Of a stretch of 8,069 bases of DNA, positions 1 to 7,192 are shown piece after piece (position 1 is the first letter of the stretch; each line of letters starts with the position of its first letter). The translations under genes and the position numbers were made by a program. A model generated the notes under the pieces. That model was not told the origin of the DNA, did not search any database, and saw only the letters and a program-made list of their open reading frames with translations. The stretch is taken from the NCBI GenBank assembly GCA_023263735.1, contig JALQUQ010000116.1, forward strand, positions 1 to 8,069. Reading direction: 5' to 3'. Origin of the DNA: Paracoccaceae bacterium (GTDB lineage: Bacteria; Pseudomonadota; Alphaproteobacteria; Rhodobacterales; Rhodobacteraceae).

Positions 1-676
<676 letters not shown>

Positions 677-681
677 GTGGA

Positions 682-2142
682 TCACATCCCTAAAGAAACG
701 GAGAAACCGGGTTTCGAGAGCTTGAACCCGGAAACCTCGGGCCGTTTGGTCAATTCGCTGACCAGATATTTCAGTGCCCGCCGATCCGGGTTGTATTGGG
801 TTTGCGCCGGTCCGGCCGCGATCATGGCATCCACCTGATCCGCAGGCATCACGGCGCGCAGCAGGAATTCCTCATCCGAATACCCCTTGCCGATCTTGGC
901 CCGAAGTTCGTCTAGCGATCCCATTCGGGGCTCTTCATCCAGCTCCTTGGCCCGTTTCGAGCTGCGGATACGGTCTTCGACCTCGGCATTCATCGGCATG
1001 GCGGGGGCACCAAACCGGCCCAGAACATACCGGGTGACCTCGTCGGGCACCGTCTCATAGCGCTTGCCAGACAAGACGTTCAACAGGGCCTGCGATCCGA
1101 CAAGCTGCGAGAACGGCGTCACCATGATCGGATAGCCCAGATCGGCGCGCACCTGTTCAACCTCCTCCAGAACCTGCGGCAACAGGTGAAGGCGCTTCAT
1201 TTCGGCCAATTGCCGCTTCATGGTGCCCATCATGCCACCGGGCATCTGATGGCGGAAATAGCTGCGATCAAATTCACCCGGGGCGCCCATGGTCAGGCCT
1301 TCTGCCTTGGCTACGGTCTGGAACCACGCGTCCATTTCGGCCACGGCCTCATCATCGACATCAACCGTGATCCCCAGATCGCGCAGATTGCGCAAGGTCG
1401 GCACCATGCCGGGTTGCCCCGTTCCATTGGCCGCAGCCGAGGCCGAAGTGTGCAGGCTATCAATGCCAAGGCCCGCAGCGGTGGCATAGCTGAACGGGGC
1501 AAGCCCGATCGTGCAATGCGAATGGAATTCAAACGGCAAGGTTCCGATCGCCGCACGAATGGCGGGGATCAACGTCTGGGCCCGTTCTGGCGTGACCAGA
1601 CCGCCGGGGTCTTTCAGATACAGGCGGTCGAATTTCCCGCCCTGGGTCAGGTTCCGCGCGGCATCGGCAAAATGCGCATCATCATGCATTGGCGACAGTG
1701 TGAAGGTCAGGGCCGCAACGATATCCCCGCCCCCCGCTTTTCGGGTCAGGTCCGCCATGGTGCGCATGGCGGGCACATTGTTCATCGGGTCCATGACCGC
1801 AAAGCGATCAATTCCATTACGAACCAAAAGGCCAAAAGCGAATTCCATCAGCTCATGGCTCGCCACTTCCCAACTGATGAAACGCATGCCCGTCGTCAGA
1901 AAGCTGAGCTTGGTCCGAGGTGCAGCCTTGCGGAACAGGCGCAGCCGCTCCCACGGGTCTTGTTTGGAAAAGCGGACGGCCACGGCCATGTGGGTCGAGG
2001 TGGTGAAATCGATGGCGTCAAAGCCAATGCGATCCATGGTCGGCGCAATACCCACCATCATCGAGGTGTCCAACCCCGTGGCCCCCCAATTCGATTGGTT
2101 GCCATCGCGCACCGTGGTGTCGATCAAACCGATCCGGGTCAT
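682..2142 (-). CDS. Biotin-dependent carboxyltransferase subunit, PycB/OadA-like (HMGL fold)
   Basis: A 486-residue protein matching the carboxyltransferase part of pyruvate carboxylase and oxaloacetate decarboxylase alpha: an HMGL-like TIM barrel (about 1-270) followed by the PYC/OADA domain (about 280-470). It should move the carboxyl group between carboxybiotin and an acceptor in the cytosol. Visible family landmarks are DTTVRDGNQS (8-17; metal Asp8, with Asp13 and Gln16 in the pocket), DPWERLR (62-68), LKDPGG with the carbamylatable Lys177, metal ligands His207 and His209 in HSHCTIGL, and Thr241 in NGTGQP. The second domain shows PGGMMGT near 300 and VTPFSQLVG. There is no C-terminal biotinyl domain; that is supplied by the neighbouring BCCP gene. 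The usual LRGxN substrate motif reads LTTGMR (82-87), so the arginine that normally holds the 2-oxo-acid carboxylate is a threonine. Pyruvate is therefore doubtful as substrate. No sodium-pump beta subunit is nearby, arguing for carboxylation rather than decarboxylation. The start overlaps the biotin carboxylase stop (ATGA) and has a strong AGGAGG site. Confidence 0.88.
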   Translation of the reverse strand: MTRIGLIDTTVRDGNQSNWGATGLDTSMMVGIAPTMDRIGFDAIDFTTSTHMAVAVRFSKQDPWERLRLFRKAAPRTKLSFLTTGMRFISWEVASHELMEFAFGLLVRNGIDRFAVMDPMNNVPAMRTMADLTRKAGGGDIVAALTFTLSPMHDDAHFADAARNLTQGGKFDRLYLKDPGGLVTPERAQTLIPAIRAAIGTLPFEFHSHCTIGLAPFSYATAAGLGIDSLHTSASAAANGTGQPGMVPTLRNLRDLGITVDVDDEAVAEMDAWFQTVAKAEGLTMGAPGEFDRSYFRHQMPGGMMGTMKRQLAEMKRLHLLPQVLEEVEQVRADLGYPIMVTPFSQLVGSQALLNVLSGKRYETVPDEVTRYVLGRFGAPAMPMNAEVEDRIRSSKRAKELDEEPRMGSLDELRAKIGKGYSDEEFLLRAVMPADQVDAMIAAGPAQTQYNPDRRALKYLVSELTKRPEVSGFKLSKPGFSVSLGM

Positions 2143-3500
2143 TTCGTGCCTCCTGACAGGCTGGGCAAAACCCCGGCCAGATAATTGGTATCCACACCGC
2201 CCTTTTGAAATGCAGGGTCCGACAGAATGACCTGATGCAGCGGGGCGTTGGTGCTGACCCCTTTGACAGCCATGGCCTGCAAGCAGCGCGACAGCAGGCG
2301 CACCGCATCTTGCCGCGTGTCCCCATGCGCAATCAACTTGGCCATCAGACTGTCGTAAAACGGCGGGATCATTGCGCCGCTGTCGATATGGGTATCAACA
2401 CGCAGGCCCGGCATCGCGGGAAACCATGCCAAGGTCACGCGGCCGGGGCTGGGCCGGAAATCCTGCGCCACATCTTCGGCATTCAGACGGCATTCCACCG
2501 CAGCGCCCCTGAACACGATGTCAGACTGACGCAGACCCAGACTGCGCCCTTCGGCAATGGCGATTTGCAACGCGATCAGATCAAGACCGGTGATCGCCTC
2601 GGTCACCGGATGTTCGACCTGAACCCGGGCATTCATTTCCAAAAAGTAAAATTCGTTCCGCGTGACATCGACCAAAAATTCCACGGTGCCCAAGGACCGA
2701 TAGCCAATGTGACGGGCAAATTTGACAGCCGCTTCCAAAAGGCCTGCGCGCAAAGTGGGATCAAGATGGGGGGCCGGGGCCTCTTCGATCAGCTTTTGAT
2801 ACCGGCGCTGAACCGAACAATCGCGCTCGCCGGCATGCAGCACCTGATCGGCTTCGGCGATGATCTGTACCTCGACGTGGCGCCCGCTTTCGACAAAACG
2901 CTCCAGATAAACGCGTCCATCGCCAAAGGCGGCCTCGGCTTCGGTGGTGGCAAGGTCGAACAGCGAGGCCAGATCTTCGGCCCGGGTGACCTGCTTCATC
3001 CCTTTGCCACCGCCGCCCGATACGGCCTTGATCAACAGGGGGTAGCCAACCTTTTGTGCAACCGCGACCGCTTCGGCCAACGATCCGGCAGTGCCGCCCG
3101 GAACCACGGGAACCCCGGCCGCGATGGCATGCTGGCGTGCTGTCAGTTTGTCCCCAACCGCGCCAAGGTTTTCAATGGTCGGCCCGATAAAGATGATCCC
3201 AGATTTCGCGCAAGCCTCGGCCAGACTGCGGTTCTCCGACAAAAAGCCATATCCCGGATGCAAGGCATCGCATCCCGTCCCAAGCGCGGCCTGCACAACC
3301 GTCGCAACCTTGAGATAGCTATCGCGCGAGGCGGACGGCCCAAGGCAGACGACCCGGTCGGCCAATCTTGCTCCAAGGCTTTGGCGATCTGCTTCCGACA
3401 CACCCAAGACCGTTTCGATCCCCAATTCCTTGGCGGTTCTTAGAATGCGCACGGCGATTTCGCCGCGATTGGCGATAAAGATGCGTTTGATCGCGGTCAT
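2139..3500 (-). CDS. accC: Biotin carboxylase subunit (AccC family)
   Basis: A 453-residue protein, the normal length for a stand-alone biotin carboxylase. It uses ATP and bicarbonate to carboxylate the biotin on the carrier protein. Domains in order are the N-terminal biotin carboxylase domain (FIANRGEIAVRI at 8-19, HPGYGFLSEN at 81-90), the ATP-grasp domain (about 115-320) and the C-terminal lid (about 333-445). Visible active-site residues are Lys118 and Lys158, the glycine-rich loop SGGGGKGM (161-168), Glu200, His208, and Glu274 and Glu288 for metal. FLEMNARVQVEHPVTE (286-301) holds Asn290, Arg292, Gln294, Val295 and Glu296, and Arg338 follows. These positions match the E. coli AccC layout almost number for number, so full activity is expected. 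The ATG lies one base after the carrier-protein stop (TGAGATG) without a good site of its own, so coupling is likely. The accC symbol reflects family only: the neighbouring carboxyltransferase is not the acetyl-CoA type, so this is probably a dedicated paralogue rather than the housekeeping enzyme. Confidence 0.93.
   Translation of the reverse strand: MTAIKRIFIANRGEIAVRILRTAKELGIETVLGVSEADRQSLGARLADRVVCLGPSASRDSYLKVATVVQAALGTGCDALHPGYGFLSENRSLAEACAKSGIIFIGPTIENLGAVGDKLTARQHAIAAGVPVVPGGTAGSLAEAVAVAQKVGYPLLIKAVSGGGGKGMKQVTRAEDLASLFDLATTEAEAAFGDGRVYLERFVESGRHVEVQIIAEADQVLHAGERDCSVQRRYQKLIEEAPAPHLDPTLRAGLLEAAVKFARHIGYRSLGTVEFLVDVTRNEFYFLEMNARVQVEHPVTEAITGLDLIALQIAIAEGRSLGLRQSDIVFRGAAVECRLNAEDVAQDFRPSPGRVTLAWFPAMPGLRVDTHIDSGAMIPPFYDSLMAKLIAHGDTRQDAVRLLSRCLQAMAVKGVSTNAPLHQVILSDPAFQKGGVDTNYLAGVLPSLSGGTK
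2149..2154 (-). promoter_or_regulatory. Strong ribosome binding site for the carboxyltransferase gene
   Basis: The minus strand reads AGGAGG, six bases before the ATG at 2142. It lies inside the last codons of the biotin carboxylase gene. This fixes the carboxyltransferase start and suggests that this subunit is translated by its own initiation as well as by coupling through the 4-base overlap. Confidence 0.8.
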
Positions 3501-3501
3501 C

Positions 3502-3975
3502 TCAGACGGGCTCGACCTTGATCAGCGCTTGGCCGTGTTCGACCAATTCGCCATTCTTTGCAACGATTTGGGTCACGCGCCCGGCAACGCCTGCACTTAC
3601 GGAATTCATCAGCTTCATCACTTCGATGATCCCGATGACCGTATCGGCCTCGACCAGATCGCCCGGCTTGACGAACGGGTCGGCCCCGGGGCGTGGGGCG
3701 TGCCAAAAGGTGCCCAACAATGGGGCCGGAACCTCGGACCCGCCGCCCGACGCCACCACGGGGGCGGAAACGGTTGCAGGTTGTGCGACTGGGGCCTGAG
3801 GGGCCACCGCCGGAACCGGCGCGGCAACGGGGGCAGCGGCAGAAACGGGCGCAGCGGCCAAGGGAGCACCTTTGCGCAACTCAAGCTTCAGGTCGCCCAT
3901 TTCCAGCTTCAGTTCATTGAACTGCGATCCATCCACCAGTCTGAGAATTTCATCGATTTCCGACTTTGTGAGCAT
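3502..3975 (-). CDS. accB: Biotin carboxyl carrier protein (AccB-type)
   Basis: A 157-residue carrier that shuttles carboxybiotin between the biotin carboxylase and the carboxyltransferase. It has three parts: an N-terminal helical segment (LTKSEIDEILRLVDGS at 2-17, as in AccB), a flexible Ala/Pro/Val-rich linker (about 38-75), and a C-terminal biotinyl domain (about 83-157). The biotinyl domain carries GTFWHAPRPGADPFV and EVMKLMN with the biotin-accepting Lys121; Val replaces the more common Ala before the Met-Lys. An upstream in-frame ATG at 4053 would add 26 residues, but it overlaps the end of the iclR gene and lacks family sequence. The start at 3975 has a strong AGGAGG site five bases upstream and gives the usual AccB N-terminus. 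The gene follows iclR by 52 bases and is one base from the biotin carboxylase. A birA biotin ligase is not in the window, so a ligase encoded elsewhere must modify it. Type is secure; the accB symbol is by family, not proof of a role in fatty-acid synthesis. Confidence 0.92.
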   Translation of the reverse strand: MLTKSEIDEILRLVDGSQFNELKLEMGDLKLELRKGAPLAAAPVSAAAPVAAPVPAVAPQAPVAQPATVSAPVVASGGGSEVPAPLLGTFWHAPRPGADPFVKPGDLVEADTVIGIIEVMKLMNSVSAGVAGRVTQIVAKNGELVEHGQALIKVEPV

Positions 3976-3980
3976 CGCCA

Positions 3981-3986
3981 CCTCCT
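3981..3986 (-). promoter_or_regulatory. Ribosome binding site that sets the BCCP start
   Basis: The minus strand carries AGGAGG with a five-base spacer (TGGCG) to the ATG at 3975. It decides between this start and the in-frame ATG 26 codons upstream at 4053, which has no comparable site and lies within iclR. Confidence 0.85.
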
Positions 3987-4027
3987 CTTTGAGTTGGCAC
4001 GACCCTAAGGCGCGAAGGGTGATCCGC

Positions 4028-4864
4028 TCAATCTGGTGGCGTCGTGATTTCACCCTGTGAAATCTGCGCGCTAATCAAGCGGCGGGAAATCTCGGCGGCA
4101 GAGGCCAGCGCTTTGGGTGCCAAAAGGGCAATGGCCTTTTCGCGCTTCAAAACCCGTCGGGTCCACGTGATATTCAGGGTTCCCGGAACATGGTGGCCCA
4201 AGCGAATGGGCACGCCGAGGGAATCGCGGCCATCATCGGCGACGGCGCGGCCTTCATCGAAATTTCCGCCGAAATCCGGATCGCGCAATCCAAACCCAAG
4301 GGCGCGTGTTTCCGCCAGCATTTGCGCAACATAGGCGGCACTTTGGGCCAGCCGATTTCCGGGTCGATCTGATCGGCGCAGGGATTCCAACACCGCCTCC
4401 CGCACGGGCGCCTCGCAAAACGACACAAAGGCACGCCCCGAAGCGGACCGCAGCATGTTGACCTCAAACCCCAGCGGGCCCAGCGCGATGTTATCGAAAT
4501 AGGTCCGCCCCGAATTGGTTTCGATGACGGCCATATGAGTCAATCGCGGCACCGCCAGAACCGAGGGCCATTCGATTTCCTTGGTCAATTGCGCCAGAAC
4601 GGGGGAGGCCACTTCGACCAACTGATTTTCACGCCCCATCCGCCCAGCCAATTCGGCAAGGGAATATGACGGCACCCATGCCTCGTCGGCCAGCCGTTGC
4701 CAGACAACCCCCGATTCGAGAAGGGTTTTCAAAATCCGCAGCAGCGAAGCCTTTGGAATGCCAGAAAGCCGGTGCAAATCGGCCAGACTCAGCGCCCCCG
4801 ACCCCTGAAGCAGCTGCAACACCTCGATCCCGCGGGCCAAGGCATGAATGGATTTGACCTTCAT
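4028..4864 (-). CDS. IclR-family transcriptional regulator
   Basis: A 278-residue protein with the two-domain layout of IclR regulators. An N-terminal winged helix-turn-helix (about 4-67) includes LSLADLHRLSGIPKAS and the recognition helix region LLRILKTLLESG (41-52). A C-terminal effector-binding domain (about 80-262) shows the family's SASGRAFVSF (140-149) and the late VPIRLGHHVPGTLNITW strand region (218-234). It should bind DNA as a dimer or tetramer and respond to a small metabolite, plausibly the substrate or product of the carboxylase encoded just downstream. It is the first gene of the minus-strand unit, 52 bases ahead of the carrier-protein gene, and reads away from the GFA gene. The ATG at 4864 has a GAGG site five bases upstream. 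Alternating GAAAC/GTTTC half-sites cover that site and the bases just beyond it, which suggests autoregulation. The ligand and whether it represses or activates cannot be read from the sequence. Confidence 0.9.
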   Translation of the reverse strand: MKVKSIHALARGIEVLQLLQGSGALSLADLHRLSGIPKASLLRILKTLLESGVVWQRLADEAWVPSYSLAELAGRMGRENQLVEVASPVLAQLTKEIEWPSVLAVPRLTHMAVIETNSGRTYFDNIALGPLGFEVNMLRSASGRAFVSFCEAPVREAVLESLRRSDRPGNRLAQSAAYVAQMLAETRALGFGLRDPDFGGNFDEGRAVADDGRDSLGVPIRLGHHVPGTLNITWTRRVLKREKAIALLAPKALASAAEISRRLISAQISQGEITTPPD

Positions 4865-4865
4865 G

Positions 4866-4891
4866 GAAACCTCGTTTCACTTGATGAAACG
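4866..4891. promoter_or_regulatory. Candidate IclR operator with three alternating half-sites
   Basis: Directly in front of the iclR start are GAAAC (4866-4870), GTTTC (4874-4878) and GAAAC (4886-4890). The second and third form a perfect 7-base inverted repeat, CGTTTCA-N5-TGAAACG (4873-4891). The first and second form GAAAC-N3-GTTTC, resembling the arrangement recognised by KdgR-type IclR proteins. The cluster overlaps the iclR ribosome binding site and lies in the 95-base divergent region shared with the GFA gene. Operator function is inferred from symmetry and position; no clear -35/-10 pair was found for either direction. Confidence 0.55.
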
Positions 4892-4947
4892 GTGCAACAG
4901 CCCGCCCCTTGGCGCAAGCCTTGCGCGATAGCGTTGCATCATTTGCC

Positions 4948-4953
4948 AAGGAG
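4948..4953 (+). promoter_or_regulatory. Ribosome binding site that sets the GFA protein start
   Basis: AAGGAG with a six-base spacer to the ATG at 4960. It favours this start over the in-frame ATG at 4909, which would add 17 residues unlike the family and lacks a site. Confidence 0.8.
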
Positions 4954-4959
4954 AAACAC

Positions 4960-5418
4960 ATGAGCGATCAAATGGAGCATCACACCGGGGGCTGCCAGTG
5001 CGGGGCCGTTCGCTATGAAACGACGGGCCTGCCCTCCAAGGCTGCGGTCTGTCATTGCCGTTATTGCCAAACGCGCACCGGATCGGCCTTTGGCGTTTCG
5101 GCCTATTTTCCCAAAGAGGCGGTCAAGATCACCGGACCCTTGACCGATTATTCCTTTGTCACGGAATCGGGGCGCCGGTTCACCACCCGCTTTTGCCCCA
5201 CCTGTGGAACAAACGTTTTCTGGTCGCTGGAAATGTCTCCGGACCTGATCGGCGTTGCTGCGGGCACGTTCGATCCGCCAACCTTCTGGTTCCCGATTTC
5301 CCGCGAAATCTTTACCCGGTCGGCGGCGCCCTTTGTGCACACGGATTTGCCCGAAAAATCTGAAACCACCGCAAGCTATAACCCGGTCGCAGAGGATCGC
5401 CCGCAAATGCGCGGCTAG
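4960..5418 (+). CDS. GFA family zinc-binding protein (glutathione-dependent formaldehyde-activating-like)
   Basis: A 152-residue protein of the GFA/CENP-V family, close to the usual length. The cysteine pattern is complete: GGCQCGAVRYE (10-20; Cys12, Cys14), CHCRYCQTRTGSAFG (31-45; Cys31, Cys33, Cys36) and FCPTCGTNVFW (78-88; Cys79, Cys82). These seven cysteines are the expected ligands of a structural and a catalytic zinc. The founding member, Paracoccus Gfa, was reported to speed the addition of formaldehyde to glutathione, but most family members are uncharacterised, so the reaction here is unknown. There is no signal peptide, so it should be cytosolic. It is transcribed divergently from iclR across 95 bases and is followed by a separate promoter region for the monooxygenase, so it may be a single-gene unit. 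No convincing terminator was seen after the TAG stop. Family assignment is strong; function is open. Confidence 0.9.
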   Translation: MSDQMEHHTGGCQCGAVRYETTGLPSKAAVCHCRYCQTRTGSAFGVSAYFPKEAVKITGPLTDYSFVTESGRRFTTRFCPTCGTNVFWSLEMSPDLIGVAAGTFDPPTFWFPISREIFTRSAAPFVHTDLPEKSETTASYNPVAEDRPQMRG

Positions 5419-5431
5419 GGCGGCTTCGCGC

Positions 5432-5460
5432 TTGACACTAGTTGCATATGCAACCATAAA
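5432..5460 (+). promoter_or_regulatory. Predicted sigma-70 promoter of the monooxygenase operon
   Basis: A perfect TTGACA (-35, 5432-5437) is followed by a 17-base spacer and CATAAA (-10, 5455-5460, four of six consensus bases). Transcription would begin near 5467, leaving a leader of about 100 bases before the ATG at 5570. The spacer is almost filled by a perfect palindrome, so the promoter is expected to be repressible. The -35 match and exact spacing support it; the -10 is imperfect. Confidence 0.65.
5441..5454. promoter_or_regulatory. Perfect 14-bp palindromic operator (MarR-type candidate)
   Basis: GTTGCATATGCAAC is its own reverse complement. It lies between the predicted -35 and -10 elements, the classic place for a repressor to block RNA polymerase. 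Its size and symmetry resemble MarR-family operators that control aromatic catabolism genes. A further half-site, ATGCAAC, occurs at 5477-5483, 29 bases after the same half in the palindrome. The cognate regulator is not in the window, and the MarR assignment is an inference from site shape. Confidence 0.6.
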
Positions 5461-5494
5461 AATTGTAAAATCGCAGATGCAACAAAAGGATCCG

Positions 5495-5533
5495 ATGGCC
5501 ACGGGGTCTGTGGCCTTGCGGTTCAAATATTGA
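5495..5533 (+). other. Possible 12-codon leader ORF in the monooxygenase 5' leader
   Basis: An ATG at 5495 opens a 12-residue frame (MATGSVALRFKY) ending in TGA at 5531-5533. AAAAGGA (5484-5490) lies four bases upstream and could serve as a ribosome binding site. The ORF spans the first leader hairpin and stops at the base of the second. It shows no run of regulatory codons, so attenuation is not obvious. It may be chance. Confidence 0.2.
5497..5515 (+). other. Leader hairpin 1
   Basis: GGCCAC (5497-5502) pairs perfectly with GTGGCC (5510-5515) around a 7-base loop. No T-run follows, so it is not a standard intrinsic terminator. It would form in the mRNA leader of the monooxygenase operon. 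Confidence 0.4.
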
Positions 5534-5549
5534 ATGTCTGCAAGACATT
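5533..5549 (+). other. Leader hairpin 2, just upstream of the ribosome binding site
   Basis: AATGTCT (5533-5539) pairs perfectly with AGACATT (5543-5549) around a GCA loop. The stem ends seven bases before the AAAGGAG site (5557-5563). It could also act as a DNA-level inverted repeat for a regulator. The perfect seven-base match with a short loop is clear; any function is inferred. Confidence 0.45.
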
Positions 5550-5556
5550 GCTGGGC

Positions 5557-5563
5557 AAAGGAG
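5557..5563 (+). promoter_or_regulatory. Ribosome binding site of the monooxygenase gene
   Basis: AAAGGAG with a six-base spacer to the ATG at 5570, supporting that start codon. Confidence 0.75.
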
Positions 5564-5569
5564 TAGACC

Positions 5570-7192
5570 ATGCTGCAAGATCGGTATTCGCTGGCCTTTA
5601 CCCTGTATCCCTATCAACGCTCTGCCGATCAGGACAGCGCGGCCCCCGTGCATCACCCTGTGGTCATCATGGGGGGCGGGCCGATCGGCATCGCAACCGC
5701 GCTGGATCTGGGGTTGCAGGGCATTCCGGTCGTTGTGCTTGATGATCACGAAGGGGCGGGGGTCGGCTCCCGTGCCATCTGTTTTTCCAAACGCACCTTG
5801 GAAATTGCCCATCGTTACGGGTTTTCCGAACCGCTGCTGGACAAGGGGGTGGTCTGGAACCTTGGCAAGGTCTTTCACCGGGACAGCAAGGTTTATGAAT
5901 TCAACCTGCTGCCAGAATCCGGGCATCGGTTCCCGGCGTTCATCAACATGCAGCAACCCTATTTCGAAAAGTATCAGGTCGACCGTGTCCGGCAAGCACA
6001 GGCAGAGGGTGCGCCGATTGATCTGCGGGGGAAAAATCGGGTTCAGTCGGTGGAGGTGCATGACGACCACGTCGATCTGACCATCGAAACCCCCGAAGGA
6101 CCCTATCAGATCTCGACCGATTGGCTGATCGGATGTGACGGGGCCTCCTCGCCCTTGCGCAAGATGCTGAACCTCGATTTCGAGGGCCGCGTGTTCCAAG
6201 ACAGCTTTCTGATCGCTGACATCAAGATGGAAGCCGAGTTCCCGACCGAACGTTGGTTCTGGTTTGAACCCTCATTCAAGAACTCCGGCGCTTCGGCGCT
6301 TTTGCACAAGCAGCCCGATGGTGTCTGGCGGATCGATTTTCAGATCGGCTGGAATGTGGATCGACAAGAGGAACTGAAGGAAGAAAATGTCCGCCGCCGA
6401 CTAAAGGCCATGTTGGGCGACAAGATCGATTTCGAATTGGTCTGGACATCAATCTACACCTTTCAATGCCGTCGGATGAAAAGCTTCCGTCACGGGCGGG
6501 TGTTGTTTGCCGGGGATTCTGCGCATCAGGTTTCCCCCTTTGGCGCGCGGGGCGCGAATTCGGGCCTGCAAGACGTGGACAATCTGGGATGGAAACTGGG
6601 CATGGTGGTGCGCGGCACCGCGCCTGATCGATTGCTTGACAGCTATAACGAAGAACGCGTCTTTGCCGCCGATGAAAACATCCTGAACTCCACGCGGTCG
6701 ACGGATTTCATCACGCCGAAATCGAAACTGAGCCATCTGTTCCGCAATGCGGTCCTTGATTTGGCGGCCAATCACAGCTTTGCCCGCCAAATGGTCAATT
6801 CCGGCAGGCTCTCGGCACCCTGCACCTATGACGGGCTGTCGCTGAATTCGCCCGACAAATTGCCCGATGCCCCGGCCAGAACGCGGCCCGGTGCGACCTG
6901 CCCCGATGCGCCGGTGGGTGACGGATATCTGCTGGATCATCTGGGCGGCGGGTTCACCCTGCTCGCCCTTGGGACCGAAATTCCGGAATCGGTGACGATA
7001 GACGGGATTGGCCTGACGTGCCTGTCGTTGCCAACCGATGCCGATCAAAGTCTGGCGGCACGGTATCTGGGGGCTGCGCCATCTGCCGTTTATCTGATCC
7101 GCCCGGATCAACACGTTGCGGCGCGCTGGCCGACCTTTGATGAAACCGAGATCACCGCTGCACTGCGCAAGGCCTGCGCCAAGGGGAACTGA
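5570..7192 (+). CDS. FAD-dependent aromatic hydroxylase (group A flavoprotein monooxygenase, MhpA/PheA-like)
   Basis: A 540-residue cytosolic flavoenzyme, normal for the family. Group A monooxygenases use NAD(P)H and oxygen to hydroxylate phenolic or other aromatic acids before ring opening. The N-terminal FAD-binding fold has VVIMGGGPIGIATALDL (31-47, GxGxxG) ending in the acidic pair near 58-59. DWLIGCDGASSPLR (184-197) carries the DG motif that contacts FAD and NAD(P)H. VLFAGDSAHQVSPFGARGAN (311-330) is the GD motif that binds the FAD ribityl chain, followed by GLQDVDNLGWKL. The C-terminal part (about 430-540) has the thioredoxin-like extension typical of the phenol hydroxylase/MhpA branch, including PGATCPDAPV (440-449) and YLIRPDQHVAARW (508-520). 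It is joined directly to a DUF2783 gene, a pairing I associate with this flavoprotein subfamily. The substrate cannot be named from sequence; no ring-cleavage gene lies in the window. The promoter with an internal palindrome suggests induction by an aromatic compound. Confidence 0.88.
   Translation: MLQDRYSLAFTLYPYQRSADQDSAAPVHHPVVIMGGGPIGIATALDLGLQGIPVVVLDDHEGAGVGSRAICFSKRTLEIAHRYGFSEPLLDKGVVWNLGKVFHRDSKVYEFNLLPESGHRFPAFINMQQPYFEKYQVDRVRQAQAEGAPIDLRGKNRVQSVEVHDDHVDLTIETPEGPYQISTDWLIGCDGASSPLRKMLNLDFEGRVFQDSFLIADIKMEAEFPTERWFWFEPSFKNSGASALLHKQPDGVWRIDFQIGWNVDRQEELKEENVRRRLKAMLGDKIDFELVWTSIYTFQCRRMKSFRHGRVLFAGDSAHQVSPFGARGANSGLQDVDNLGWKLGMVVRGTAPDRLLDSYNEERVFAADENILNSTRSTDFITPKSKLSHLFRNAVLDLAANHSFARQMVNSGRLSAPCTYDGLSLNSPDKLPDAPARTRPGATCPDAPVGDGYLLDHLGGGFTLLALGTEIPESVTIDGIGLTCLSLPTDADQSLAARYLGAAPSAVYLIRPDQHVAARWPTFDETEITAALRKACAKGN

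Noticed and set aside
1186..2184. Plus-strand ORF of 332 codons opposite the carboxyltransferase gene
   Set aside because: It is antisense to a clear family member, its translation has no recognisable domain, and long antisense frames are common in GC-rich coding DNA.
2205..3443. Plus-strand ORF of 412 codons opposite the biotin carboxylase gene
   Set aside because: The opposite strand encodes a complete biotin carboxylase with all active-site residues; the antisense translation is Arg/Gly/His-rich without motifs.
4002..4020. Short inverted repeat ACCCT/AGGGT between iclR and the BCCP gene
   Set aside because: The stem is only five bases with a nine-base loop and no T-run, too weak to call a terminator or attenuator.
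4892..4939. TGCAAC (4893-4898) and GTTGCA (4934-4938 region) half-sites upstream of the GFA gene, similar to the monooxygenase palindrome
   Set aside because: Six-base matches are expected by chance several times in 8 kb on two strands, and the two halves are too far apart to form the same operator.
5409..5431. GCGCG/CGCGC repeat around the end of the GFA gene as a terminator
   Set aside because: The stem is five bases with a long loop and no T-run follows; the bases also run into the monooxygenase -35 box.
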